DNA from: Hofstenia miamia
Taxonomy: Eukaryota > Xenacoelomorpha > Acoela
DNA: 64,000 nucleotides
Assembly (NCBI GenBank): GCA_004352715.1
Contig: SCFE01000053.1
Span: forward strand, 590,656 to 654,655
Direction of reading: 5' to 3'
This document shows positions 46,598-58,153 of this stretch, piece by piece (positions within the stretch are counted from its first letter, which is position 1; each line of letters starts with the position of its first letter). The notes under the pieces are model-generated. The model saw only the letters and a program-made list of their open reading frames with translations, ran no database searches and was not told where the DNA came from. The translations under genes and the position numbers were made by a program.

Positions 46598-47420
46598 TCA
46601 GGTAGAGAGAGAGGAGATAAAGAAAAAGGATGGGTGAGTAGTGGTAATTTTAATGATGAAGATCTTTGTAACGGGGTTCTTGCAATCATTGAGCAAAGAG
46701 TGCGATTCGAGTATATACCTTCTCAATTCTGTCAAATTTTGAGGATTTTTCTTTTCAACGTTGTCTTTTAGTATCTGCCAGACGTTCTCAATAGGAGACA
46801 AATGGGGCGAATTCGTTGGCCACTGCATTATCGGAACATTTTTGTCCGCAAAAAATGCTTTTGTTGCCGTTGACGTATGAGGATTTGCCCCGTCCTGTTG
46901 CAGGATCCAGCCAGTTGGATATAAACAATCGGCATATGTAAGGAATTGTTCTACAATTTCGCAATACTTTTGGCTGTTAATGGACCCTAGGCCGTCTATA
47001 ACACACATATAGGAACCACGATAAGATAATGCTCCCCACACCATAAGTTTCGGTGAAAATGGTAGTTGATCTATTCATTACAAAATGTTAGTCTTTTTTG
47101 TTCTTGTAACGGCGAAATCGGGGTAACTTTTTTGGGAAAGTTCTTCACCACTCCGGAAATACGGAGGTTTCTCTGGATGGTGCTCGTGCTATAACAGTCT
47201 TGCTTGTTTTTGCCCTAAACCGATGAGCGATTTTTTTCGCCAAGAGAGTTGATTGTTTCAGCACTATGCCTGTCAAAACCCTTCGATCTTCACCGCCTAA
47301 TTTCCTAGGTCGGCCACCCCCAGGTTGTCTAGCGAGCGACCCACCTGATGAAAGCACGAAATAATTCCTGTAAAATGTGCTCCTGGCCATTACCGACAAT
47401 TTTAGTAATGTTTCGCTATC
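46598..47420 (-). mobile_element. Tc1-like element of a different family, broken
   Basis: The N-terminal part 47145-47399 has a helix-turn-helix-type region ending in GGSLARQPGGGRPRKLGGED. The catalytic part 46598-47044 has MVWGALSYRGSYMCVIDGLG, LQQDGANPHTSTATKAFF (second Asp), and WPTNSPHLSPIENVWQILKD (Glu). 34 residues separate Asp and Glu. The first catalytic Asp lies in the frame-shifted stretch between 47044 and 47145. The sequence differs clearly from the Tc1 copies in UBXN11 intron 1. TIRs were not identified. Confidence 0.75.
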
Positions 47421-47686
47421 TGTAATTCCAGACTTGAAAAGAACTGCAAGTCAGTTGCGTTTTGCTTGAAAACTCATTTTGGCGACTCACTATGACAATT
47501 GTGATCTTAATTGGCTGGTAGGTTGATTGCATTTCGAACGTGAAAGTTAGTCGGGCGTCTCCTGCATTTCTTGTTTTGACGGCATTTTCCTACGATGAAC
47601 ACGTTTCGCGTACAACGGACATCTATAACGGGTACCATTTTGCCCAAAAGTCTCATAAATTTTGACCTGAGCTATATATATATATA

Positions 47687-48686
47687 NNNNNNNNNNNNNN
47701 NNNNNNNNNNNNNNNNNNNNNNNNNNNNNNNNNNNNNNNNNNNNNNNNNNNNNNNNNNNNNNNNNNNNNNNNNNNNNNNNNNNNNNNNNNNNNNNNNNNN
47801 NNNNNNNNNNNNNNNNNNNNNNNNNNNNNNNNNNNNNNNNNNNNNNNNNNNNNNNNNNNNNNNNNNNNNNNNNNNNNNNNNNNNNNNNNNNNNNNNNNNN
47901 NNNNNNNNNNNNNNNNNNNNNNNNNNNNNNNNNNNNNNNNNNNNNNNNNNNNNNNNNNNNNNNNNNNNNNNNNNNNNNNNNNNNNNNNNNNNNNNNNNNN
48001 NNNNNNNNNNNNNNNNNNNNNNNNNNNNNNNNNNNNNNNNNNNNNNNNNNNNNNNNNNNNNNNNNNNNNNNNNNNNNNNNNNNNNNNNNNNNNNNNNNNN
48101 NNNNNNNNNNNNNNNNNNNNNNNNNNNNNNNNNNNNNNNNNNNNNNNNNNNNNNNNNNNNNNNNNNNNNNNNNNNNNNNNNNNNNNNNNNNNNNNNNNNN
48201 NNNNNNNNNNNNNNNNNNNNNNNNNNNNNNNNNNNNNNNNNNNNNNNNNNNNNNNNNNNNNNNNNNNNNNNNNNNNNNNNNNNNNNNNNNNNNNNNNNNN
48301 NNNNNNNNNNNNNNNNNNNNNNNNNNNNNNNNNNNNNNNNNNNNNNNNNNNNNNNNNNNNNNNNNNNNNNNNNNNNNNNNNNNNNNNNNNNNNNNNNNNN
48401 NNNNNNNNNNNNNNNNNNNNNNNNNNNNNNNNNNNNNNNNNNNNNNNNNNNNNNNNNNNNNNNNNNNNNNNNNNNNNNNNNNNNNNNNNNNNNNNNNNNN
48501 NNNNNNNNNNNNNNNNNNNNNNNNNNNNNNNNNNNNNNNNNNNNNNNNNNNNNNNNNNNNNNNNNNNNNNNNNNNNNNNNNNNNNNNNNNNNNNNNNNNN
48601 NNNNNNNNNNNNNNNNNNNNNNNNNNNNNNNNNNNNNNNNNNNNNNNNNNNNNNNNNNNNNNNNNNNNNNNNNNNNNNNNNNNNNN
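47687..48686. other. 1000 N scaffold gap
   Basis: Exactly 1000 N, preceded by a short (TA)n tract, inside LINE sequence. Confidence 0.98.
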
Positions 48687-49960
48687 ACTTAAAAGACTCA
48701 ACCTGTTTTATTTGAATGCTGTTGAAATTAAGTTTGTATCTTGAAGTATCAGTAGATTTAGTTTTTGATTTAACAATACAGAATTGAGTTTTTAGTGGAT
48801 TTACTCTTAGTTTTATAGAAGCAAAATATTTAGCAAGAGAAGCAGTTTGTTTCGAGAGTTTGAACCGCTTTTTCGGGAAATTTATTAGAATGAAATAATA
48901 TTGTGTCATCCGCATATTGAATAACGTCACATGTTACTTGCTCGGACAAATCATTTATGTAAATATTAAATAATAAGGGACTCAAATTTTTTCCCTGAGG
49001 AACCCCATTTTTAGTGCATACCCAATCTGAAAAAGATTCATTAATTTTAACTCTTTGCATGCGATTGTATAAGTAACTGGAAATAAGATCTATGCTGTCA
49101 TTAGAAAAACCTAGAATTTTAATTTTTTGTAGTAGGATAATGCGGTCTATGGAATCGAAAGCTTTCGAGAGGTTTAAGCAAGCAATTGCTGAGTATTCAT
49201 ATCATTTAATGTTGATCGTCATTTTTCTGTAGCTTGCATTAAAGCGTCTCTCGTAAAAATACCTTTACGAAAACCATATTGTGTTTTGGAGTAGAGATCA
49301 TGTTTACAAAGATGCTCGTTAATTTGATTAAAAAGAATTCTTTCAAAAATTTTGCGGATTGGAGAAGTGATCGAAGTGGTTCTATAATTTTCGCAATCTT
49401 CGGGATCATTTCTTTTAAATAATGGTGTTATATTTGCCAATTTTAATTCATTTGGAAAAAAGGAGTGCCTTATACAATTATTTAAAATGTAGCATATTGG
49501 TTCAGCTATTAAGTCACTTGAGAGTTTTCGGAACCACGTTGGTATTAGAGAGGGTCCACTGGATCTATTTATATTGGATTTATCTTTATACTATATTCTT
49601 TCTATTTCTTCGGTTCGCATGTTTTTTCTATTTAGCAAATTAACAAATTCCCACTTATTTTTTTGGGAAGAAAGACTTTGATACTGAAAACGGGAATAAT
49701 TATTACTTGCTTTCCTTATAGCAATATTACATAAATTTCGTGCAGATTTATAAGCATTATGATTTTCCAGTGTTTGGGAATTTAAGTATTTTTTCCATTT
49801 CTGTTTCTTTATTTGGATTAAATCGATGCATTTAGAATCAATCCATGGCTTTTAAACATTATTTTGAGTTTTTTTTGGAATATTCGGATGAAAGAATATA
49901 TTTTTCTGGGCAGCATATATCCAAATAGAAAAGTAAAGTTTTTTTAAAATGTGATAGCAT
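48687..49960 (-). mobile_element. LINE family A, antisense RT segment
   Basis: On the minus strand, 49219-49440 reads MANITPLFKRNDPEDCENYR, then ILFNQINEHLCKHDLYSKTQ and YGFRKG. 48830-49060 has NGVPQGKNLSPLLFNIYIND and IQYADDTILFHSN, and LRVNPLKTQFCIVKSK runs into the gap. These are the ordered LINE reverse transcriptase boxes. An SKAFDSID box is also visible in the frame between them (near 49160). It is about 90% identical in protein to the copy at 30.1 kb. It lies opposite to the 3' end of the same family at 50974-51566. Confidence 0.85.
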
Positions 49961-49973
49961 TTCATTAGGTGTT

Positions 49974-50973
49974 NNNNNNNNNNNNNNNNNNNNNNNNNNN
50001 NNNNNNNNNNNNNNNNNNNNNNNNNNNNNNNNNNNNNNNNNNNNNNNNNNNNNNNNNNNNNNNNNNNNNNNNNNNNNNNNNNNNNNNNNNNNNNNNNNNN
50101 NNNNNNNNNNNNNNNNNNNNNNNNNNNNNNNNNNNNNNNNNNNNNNNNNNNNNNNNNNNNNNNNNNNNNNNNNNNNNNNNNNNNNNNNNNNNNNNNNNNN
50201 NNNNNNNNNNNNNNNNNNNNNNNNNNNNNNNNNNNNNNNNNNNNNNNNNNNNNNNNNNNNNNNNNNNNNNNNNNNNNNNNNNNNNNNNNNNNNNNNNNNN
50301 NNNNNNNNNNNNNNNNNNNNNNNNNNNNNNNNNNNNNNNNNNNNNNNNNNNNNNNNNNNNNNNNNNNNNNNNNNNNNNNNNNNNNNNNNNNNNNNNNNNN
50401 NNNNNNNNNNNNNNNNNNNNNNNNNNNNNNNNNNNNNNNNNNNNNNNNNNNNNNNNNNNNNNNNNNNNNNNNNNNNNNNNNNNNNNNNNNNNNNNNNNNN
50501 NNNNNNNNNNNNNNNNNNNNNNNNNNNNNNNNNNNNNNNNNNNNNNNNNNNNNNNNNNNNNNNNNNNNNNNNNNNNNNNNNNNNNNNNNNNNNNNNNNNN
50601 NNNNNNNNNNNNNNNNNNNNNNNNNNNNNNNNNNNNNNNNNNNNNNNNNNNNNNNNNNNNNNNNNNNNNNNNNNNNNNNNNNNNNNNNNNNNNNNNNNNN
50701 NNNNNNNNNNNNNNNNNNNNNNNNNNNNNNNNNNNNNNNNNNNNNNNNNNNNNNNNNNNNNNNNNNNNNNNNNNNNNNNNNNNNNNNNNNNNNNNNNNNN
50801 NNNNNNNNNNNNNNNNNNNNNNNNNNNNNNNNNNNNNNNNNNNNNNNNNNNNNNNNNNNNNNNNNNNNNNNNNNNNNNNNNNNNNNNNNNNNNNNNNNNN
50901 NNNNNNNNNNNNNNNNNNNNNNNNNNNNNNNNNNNNNNNNNNNNNNNNNNNNNNNNNNNNNNNNNNNNNNNNN
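49974..50973. other. 1000 N scaffold gap
   Basis: Exactly 1000 N, between antisense and sense segments of the same LINE family. Confidence 0.98.
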
Positions 50974-51566
50974 GTAGTAGTAAATAATCATAGCTTTAAT
51001 AAGAATAATGAATATAGAAACATTTCAAAAATATTTCTACATCCGCAATGTTACATCCATATAAATGTCTTAACGACGTTCTTCAAAATAGTTAACAATA
51101 CTTTCCCATATTACAAAAATGACTTTCTTGCTGCAAAATTAGTCAATAAACAAAATAAAAGAACACACATAATTGAACCTATTAGGTATAAGAAACGAAT
51201 AATGAAAAATTCATTTCTAAACACAGCTATAAATATGTGGAATGAATTACCAAAATATATTAAACAAATAAGTAAATTAAAAAACTTTAAAATGAATATT
51301 AAAAAATATTTTTGCACTTATAATATAAAAAAACTGAAATTGCGAGGTTATAAATTTTATAATCCTGATTACTCTATTAATAGAAACTAGCAATCGCCAT
51401 AGCCCAAGTTAACCACTTTTTATTTGTAAATATTCGTTGTTTTCTTTTTTTTTGTTTAGTTTTGTATTACTTTCTTGACGCTTTCAGAATTTGTTATCAG
51501 TATTTCTATTTATTGTTAAAACAATTTCTGAATATAGCTTCTTCTTCTTCTTCTTCTTCTTCTTCC
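50974..51566 (+). mobile_element. LINE family A, 3' end with (CTT)n tail
   Basis: The frame from 50974 reads VVVNNHSFNKNNEYRNISKI, then MWNELPKYIKQISKLKNFKM and a stop at 51388-51390. The 3' UTR runs to a (CTT)n tail at 51538-51565. This C-terminus is longer than in the 30.6 kb copy because an extra base keeps the frame open, so this is the better-preserved version. Confidence 0.85.
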
Positions 51567-51654
51567 CCTGTAGATATTAGAAAGTTATACAATGTCTCCT
51601 CAACCTTTTTGCCCAATCGTAGTAATTCAAAAGTTTCATGCTTTCGATGAGCAA

Positions 51655-52316
51655 CATAAACTATGTTAATAACTTATATACTGATGTACACAGCCTAATG
51701 CTAAAAAATTGAATTCAACTAAAATGGGCATTAAATGTTTGTAATAAAAACTATTCTAAAGCAAAAGACTATACATGTATTTCTAAATCTATTCTTTTTC
51801 CACAAGTGGTAATTTGTATCAATATTATTATTTATTTCTTCAAATTCATAAATAAAATTTCGCCCTTTGACAAGATACCATTTTCGGCCCACTTTTTTTT
51901 AATGCAAAATATACAATCAAAAAACTATTCACGTATTAAATTTAATAAAAATTTTGCGAACCAATCATTTTATTAATACTGCAATTTATGACTGGAATAA
52001 GTTTCCAAAAGAATTGAAAACATTAGAAAACTTAAAAAAATCAAGAAGTTCTAAAATCATTCATGCTTATACAAAGATTTATAACAGGTAGATCATGGAA
52101 ACGATTTAACTTTTATAATAACTAACTATACAATAAATCAAAATATGTACATGTACTCTATTCGGAGTCAGTAATTTTTATTTGTTATTCCATTTTTTGG
52201 ATACTTACTATATTGGACATGTACTTTGTAGTTAATGCCGCTATTCGTTTGAAAAATCAGTTCTATATTGTGAGAAATTCAAATGAATATAGATTATCAT
52301 AACCTATCTTATCTTA
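51655..52316 (+). mobile_element. LINE family B, 3' end, degraded
   Basis: Frames on the plus strand give IQLKWALNVCNKNYSKAKDY and ISPFDKIPFSAHFF, followed by a 3' UTR and the (ATCTT)n tail at 52300-52318. It matches 40840-41416. No full frame survives. Confidence 0.65.
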
Positions 52317-52499
52317 TCTGTGTAGAGTACGTTGCCATAACAAAATTTCTTAAAATTGTTGTATGGATTAACGCAGTGTTTAGCCATTGTGGTAACTGCT
52401 GAGTACTTTAATTGAATGATTATATTAAATTTTTTTTGAAAGGTAAGTAATGAATCAAATGCAAAAAATTTACAAGTCATCTAAACATAATAATAACAT

Positions 52500-54560
52500 A
52501 AAAATCAAACCTTTATGGTCAATTGACCAATCAAAAATTTAAACTATTCCGTGCAGATCGAAACCCTTCTCTACATTTTCACAAAACCAAAGGAGGCGGT
52601 GTTCTATTTCTAATTTCTAACACGTTTAAGCCTAGATTGAGGTTCGATATTACCAGCAATAACAAGGTTCTTGAGAGCTTCTGGTTTGAGATTATAAATC
52701 CTAATAATAATAATAAGCGCAAGTAATTAATATACATCTCGTACTGCCCGAATAAATCGCTCACAAATAGTTTTTTCCAGCAACTTGAAAACGAAATTAC
52801 AACCGCTTTAAGCAAAAACGATAACATCATGGAATTGGATTGGAATATAAATTTTCTAAATAAATTTGAGAAACAAAAGCTATTAAATTTTTTTTCAACA
52901 TTTAAAATTTTTTAATTAATCAAACAAAAAAAAAGGGGTTGCATATGTCGGTAGTTATTGTAGTAAATGATTGCCAATCACATTCGTTTCTAGCCTGAAG
53001 ATGCTGTGATTTTAAATCAAGTTTAAGATCGTTTTAATGTTGGCACTGTGGAATTAATTGATGAATTGGAAGTTGCCTCATATATTCCTGTAGAAAACAA
53101 AGCTTCTTGATATTGGTTTTAACATGCGCTTTTTTGAAACTCATTTGTTCATTATTTGATGTTTGTTATTAAACGTTGATTAATAAATCCACTTAGTAAA
53201 AAAAAAAAAAATTAATCAAACTATTCCTTCTAGGGTTAGATTAGTAGTGGAACACTTATTCTTAGTATCTCAAAACACAGTTTCTTATGAATATATATAT
53301 ATATATATATATATATGAATATATACATAATATGATCAGAATTTCTTTTTTCCAATCATTGTCTTATAATTTCATATTTAAAAGCTGATATTTTATACCC
53401 AATAAACAGAGAAAAATCAAAAGAGAAAATAGAACTACTTAAATGTTTTTAAATGTTGCTTGAAAAATGAAAGCTGGAAATACGTATTTTCCTTAACTAC
53501 ACCTAATCACATGCTCGAAAATTTCAGAAAAATTTCGACATTGTACTTAGATATCTGCTGTTCTGAGAATAAGATTCTCAAATCTGAAAATCCTTCTATT
53601 TCAGGAACTTTTGGATAAACTCAACATGTATTGAATGTATTAGAAGAAAAAGAGAATGTTGGCAAACTTATTTAGCATCCAAAACTGACAAAAATCATTG
53701 TTTATAAGAAAGCTCGTAACCTATGTAACATCGAGATAAGAAATGCATGTAATCGGTTTACTAGATTACAATACAAGAATCTAAGTTCTTAAAAAACGAA
53801 GTGTGAATATATAAACAAACTTCTAAATAAGAAATCTACTGAAAGTGATAAGCTGGAATTAATAAAGTTCAATGGGAAGACTATTACAAATCACAGAGAA
53901 ATTTGCAATGCTTTTAATGAAATTTTTCAAAAATCTAGGAAAGTATGAAGGGAAATAATTTCCCTATAAATCTACACTTCTGAAACTACAAAATTCAACT
54001 GATTTTTTTTCAGATATGTTACAAGTTGTGAAATTATAAGATCTATTAAGATAAAATAAATCCAGCGGATCTTCAAACGTACCAACTTGGTTTCCAAAAG
54101 ATTGTTATCCATTTGTTTCGGAGCCTTTTGTTACATTATAAATACTTGCATAAAACAATCTATTACCTCTGAAAACTTAAAAATGGCCAATATAACTCCT
54201 GTTTATAGAAAAGGTGATCCGAAAACTGTTTAATTTATAGACCGATTTCTGTAACATCACCAATTAGTAAGATTTTCGAACGTCTATTAGCAAACCAAAT
54301 TAATGAGCACATTAATAAATATAATCTTTACTCTAACACTGAATATGGTTTTCAGAAAGGCATTTCTACTAACGATGCTTTGCTATGTGCTACTGAAAAA
54401 AAAATGGAGGAAAAGTACTGATAATAACGAATATACATCCATTGCATTTCTAGGTCTTTCTAAAGCGTTTGATTCTATCGATCATTGTATTTTACTTTCA
54501 AAACAAAAGCAATTTTATCAAATTATTTAAGTAATCGAAAACAACTTAATCAGACATTGG
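52500..54560 (+). mobile_element. LINE with endonuclease and RT remnants
   Basis: The endonuclease part is 52523-52726 (FKLFRADRNPS, KTKGGGVLFLISNTFKPRLR), then IMELDWNINFLNKFEKQKLL, the 'GDFNI' region with Gly/Asp changed. Later comes LEEKENVGKLI and a linker, then MANITPVYRKGDPKT (54183), EYGFQKGIS (54341), and LGLSKAFDSIDHCILLSK (54450-54510) of the reverse transcriptase. Many stops occur. A processed pseudogene splits the endonuclease at 52926-53210 and a (TA)n tract lies at 53289-53318. Sense sequence stops near 54560. Confidence 0.72.
52926..53210 (+). pseudogene. Processed retropseudogene (cDNA insertion)
   Basis: ATTAATCAAAC at 52915-52925 is repeated exactly at 53211-53221, an 11 bp target duplication. 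Just before the right copy is a run of 13 A (53198-53210) with AATAAA (53182-53187) 10 bases upstream, the hallmarks of mRNA reverse-transcribed and inserted by LINE machinery. The body ends in an open stretch, RFNVGTVELIDELEVASYIP + VENKAS, then TGA and a short 3' UTR. Upstream, MSVVIVVNDCQSHSFLA and PEDAVILNQV appear in shifted frames. The source gene is not recognised. The insertion splits the endonuclease frame of the LINE at 52500, so it is younger than that LINE. Confidence 0.8.
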
Positions 54561-54903
54561 GTGCAATCGCGCTCTGCCTACGTTAACTTTAGTCCATTTT
54601 AGTTGTAGGTAACTGCAATCGCCCTGAATTCAATAATAAACTAAAATAAACTAATTCCAACTGTAAACAATTCTCGATCCTGATTTCCATATTAAGATGT
54701 TATTCTATCGCAATTCAGCCAATCAAATTGCTTGAATTGCTGCAATTAAAATTAACATACAAAGGAGCGATTCCAGTGCAAACTAAGTTATAAATATTAT
54801 TAGCTTATTTGTTTTAGAGGCTTAATAGTTTGTATATTTCACCACAAACTCGAATCATCCCCAAAGTTGTAAAAATACATTTTAAGTGATTAGGTAGGGC
54901 TTA

Positions 54904-54978
54904 ACTAAAAAAAACTATTAGCATTGTGTCATCAGCGTATTGAATACCCTCACAATGAGTGTAAGTACTTAAGTCATT

Positions 54979-55022
<44 letters not shown>

Positions 55023-55330
55023 AGGGACCTATTTTACTCAAATAAATCGATTGAAAATTCAATCATAAAAATTGAAGATGACTGCTCAATTATCTCACTA
55101 TTTTGCCTCACTGAAATTACCTGTTAATCCTAAAAAAACTCAATTCTGTATTATAAAATCAAAAGTTAATTCCAAAAATTGTTCTCAACAAAAGCTAAAG
55201 TTTAATGGCACCCAAATAGACAAAGTGGATGAATTTAAATACTTAGTAATTACATTTGACTCATTACTTACCTTTCAAAATCAATTTAATATAATCATTA
55301 AACAAATGGCTATTAATTTTTAATCAAAAT
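54904..55330. mobile_element. LINE RT segment broken by a small inversion at (TA)n
   Basis: 54904-54980 read on the minus strand gives VNDLSTYTHCEGIQYADDT. The (TA)n tract follows at 54981-55018, and the plus strand from 55019 gives DLFYSNKSIENSIIKIEDD and 55072-55323 with LPVNPKKTQFCIIKSKVNSK and DEFKYLVITFD. Together they cover one continuous RT stretch, with the YADD half flipped. The break falls exactly between YADDT and LFYSN. Sequence at 54560-54903 is unassigned. Confidence 0.65.
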
Positions 55331-55349
55331 TAAAAAACTTGTATTGGAA

Positions 55350-56960
55350 AAATGTATTCGGCCACCTGAAAAAATTTTAATAAATGAGCAAATCTGAAAA
55401 AAGTAAAATCAAAATATAATACATAAATTAATAATTGATGCAATACAAGCACTTAGCAACAAAATGGTCTCTTCTAATATTTTGTAGGGTGTCCCTTTGA
55501 GCGAATAACAGCTTCAAGGCGATCAGGGATTGAAGCAAAAAGTCTTTCAATAAAACTGCTGGAAATTGCATAGAATTATTCTTTATTGCGCTCCATAGCT
55601 CGTCTTCAGTGTAAAGAGTATGCTGTCCAATTCGATATTTGACCTCTTTCTACGCATTTTCGTTAATGTTAAGTCTGGAGATTGGCCAGGCCAGTCAGCA
55701 AGGATAGCAACCCCATTATTTTGGAGGAAATTTTTTATTTCTTTTGAGGAATGACATGGAGTACCATCCTGCTGATATATTGACTGTAAGGAGTGGCAAG
55801 AGTTCCTTTTCGAGAATCCGAGCATACTAAAAGCTTAGGAGAGTACCAGTGATGTGAACAATTTTTCGAAAGCCACATTTCCATATTGCACCCCATACTA
55901 TTACAGACTTTTCACCATAATTCATGGTCCCCGAATAAGTTGAGGAAAAAATCTGAACTTCTGCTCAGTTGGTCTCTTTTTCAACATTCTTTTCAATAAG
56001 TATAGCTGGCCATGCTCTGGAAGTTTCAGACAACCGAAAGCTTACTAAATACGCAGAATCATGTTCAGCAGCTGGTATATCCTTCATACCACTATCAGTG
56101 GAAGCNAAATGTATTCGGCCACCTGAAAAAATTTTAATAAATGAGCAAATCTGAAAAAAGTAAAATCAAAATATAATACATAAATTAATAATTGATGCAA
56201 TACAAGCACTTAGCAACAAAATGGTCTCTTCTAATATTTTGTAGGGTGTCCCTTTGAGCGAATAACAGCTTCAAGGCGATCAGGGATTGAAGCAAAAAGT
56301 CTTTCAATAAAACTGCTGGAAATTGCATAGAATTATTCTTTATTGCGCTCCATAGCTCGTCTTCAGTGTAAAGAGTATGCTGTCCAATTCGATATTTGAC
56401 CTCTTTCTACGCATTTTCGTTAATGTTAAGTCTGGAGATTGGCCAGGCCAGTCAGCAAGGATAGCAACCCCATTATTTTGGAGGAAATTTTTTATTTCTT
56501 TTGAGGAATGACATGGAGTACCATCCTGCTGATATATTGACTGTAAGGAGTGGCAAGAGTTCCTTTTCGAGAATCCGAGCATACTAAAAGCTTAGGAGAG
56601 TACCAGTNTAAAATGTGCTTTATTAAATATAAGTAATTTTATAAGTATAGCTCAAATCTTGACTATTCTGAAAATATAACATTAGACCAATGTTCAGATA
56701 AATTGTCTCTCATTAAATTAGCCAGCCTCACTCGGCTTAATCTTTGCTTCGAGGTTAAGAATGTCTTTCTGGGTGCCACGAAAGTCCCAATTGAGTACTT
56801 CTTCAGGATGTTTCGCACAGTCCTTGCTGTCACGAATTGACCACTAGCCCATTAAATTCTTCTGAAGTCTTTCTAGGATTTCGCTTTGAATGCACATAAG
56901 AGCTGAATGGGAGGTTTTGGATTTAAAAAGTTATGACCCATCATAGCTTGAGTGAGGGTT
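55350..56960 (-). mobile_element. Third Tc1-like family, broken
   Basis: The terminus AATGTATTCGGCCACCTGAA lies at 55351. The minus-strand frames are, from 5' to 3': TARTVRNILKKYSIGTFVAP and LSRVRLANLMRDN (56700-56830, DNA-binding part); SSTYSGTMNYGEKSVIVWGA (55880-55950); SIYQQDGTPCHSSKEIKNFL (second Asp) and WPGQSPDLTLTKMRRK (55583-55825), where the usual N-x-I-E box is lost. Single N bases at 56106 and 56608 bracket an extra copy of the 3' part. The true element is therefore about 1.1 kb once that is discounted. Confidence 0.7.
56107..56607. repeat. 501 bp repeat of 55350-55850 bounded by single Ns
   Basis: Identical by eye to 55350-55850 and isolated by N on each side. It is a contig inserted redundantly in the assembly. 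Confidence 0.9.
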
Positions 56961-58073
56961 GGTTCAATCTCTATAGGGAACTGTGAGTATGCCTCGTAAT
57001 TAAACAAATTTTGAGTTTTCATGATATTTCCTGCGTAATTTTTCCAAGTCTGTATGTCGTTTTAGAGGTTTCCCTTCAGCAAGAGCTTATAATTGGTCGA
57101 CAATGTTTTATATTTACACTTTTCTTCTTGTAAGGATCATTCAAATTCTTGGTTGGTAGAAAATAAAATAATAAGATTCTTATTTCTAATTTCTATGTTT
57201 AGCCTAATTTTGTAAATAGGTCTTATAAAAGAGTTTCTCTTAAATTTGTTACATAATTCAATTTATTTTTATTCATTTCAGACTTATTTCCACAGTTTTA
57301 TTTCATTTTAAATCAGTTTCATGGCAACTTACTTTATTAAAATTAGGCTGTCTCATTTTGCCCCAATTGCTGGGAAAGATGAGACATTTGATAAGCTTAC
57401 ATCTTGAAGGTCTAGGGTATCTTTTTAACATTATAATGATCTTATTTAATTAGTTTTTACTTCATAGTTCTGTTTGTACTCTTACATATTTGAGTGAAAA
57501 GTTCTTGATATAATTTCAAAAATTACTCATATTTCACTCCAAACCCCTAAGTGTCTTGTTTTGCCCCGAATTACCCTAACACCTGACAAGCGCCTGCTAA
57601 TGATAATTGCCGACTCAGAGGAAAGACATATCTAGTTGGTACAGAAGTACTTTGAGAATACAGTTCATGTTTTTCAAATGCATACTAGAACATTCTCAGT
57701 TAACTGAATAGCTTTTATAATTTTCTAAATATATTAAAACTAATCACTCCATATTCGCACGCACAAACCGTTCGCAGTGAAAGCCTTATGAGTTATAACA
57801 TTCAGCTATAAATTGAATTTGCAGAAGCTAGTCGACATATTATCGCATTAATAACACTATTGTGTCTGTCTTGCCTCCCCTAAATATTATTTCGGATTGC
57901 TTTAGTTAATTGTATTATCCGAATGAACGTGCACAGTCAATCTCTGATAGCCAGCAACAACTGCAACTTTTGTAAATGTGTTTATAAATTATTTCAATTG
58001 ATCGATTCGATCGACTTTAAAATACAAACTTTGCAACACTATCATCCCTCATCACATTTTGATAGTTGACACA
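56961..58073. other. No gene seen
   Basis: AT-rich intergenic sequence. GTCTCATTTTGCCCC near 57349 and GTCTTGTTTTGCCCC near 57552 form a direct repeat of unknown meaning. Confidence 0.45.
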
Positions 58074-58079
58074 TTTATT
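58074..58079 (-). promoter_or_regulatory. Polyadenylation signal AATAAA
   Basis: AATAAA on the minus strand, 75 bases after the stop codon at 58154-58156 of the 198 aa gene. Confidence 0.5.
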
Positions 58080-58153
58080 TAACAATTACACATAATTACA
58101 TTTTGTACAAATATACATATGTACACGAGTACATCTATTAAACAGTATTGAAG

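Noticed and set aside
56340-56582. Second copy of the 80 aa Tc1 frame as a separate element
   Set aside because: It is identical to 55583-55825 and boxed by single Ns; a redundant contig.
57347-57566. GTCTCATTTTGCCCC / GTCTTGTTTTGCCCC pair as MITE ends
   Set aside because: The two are in direct, not inverted, orientation and no target duplication is visible.
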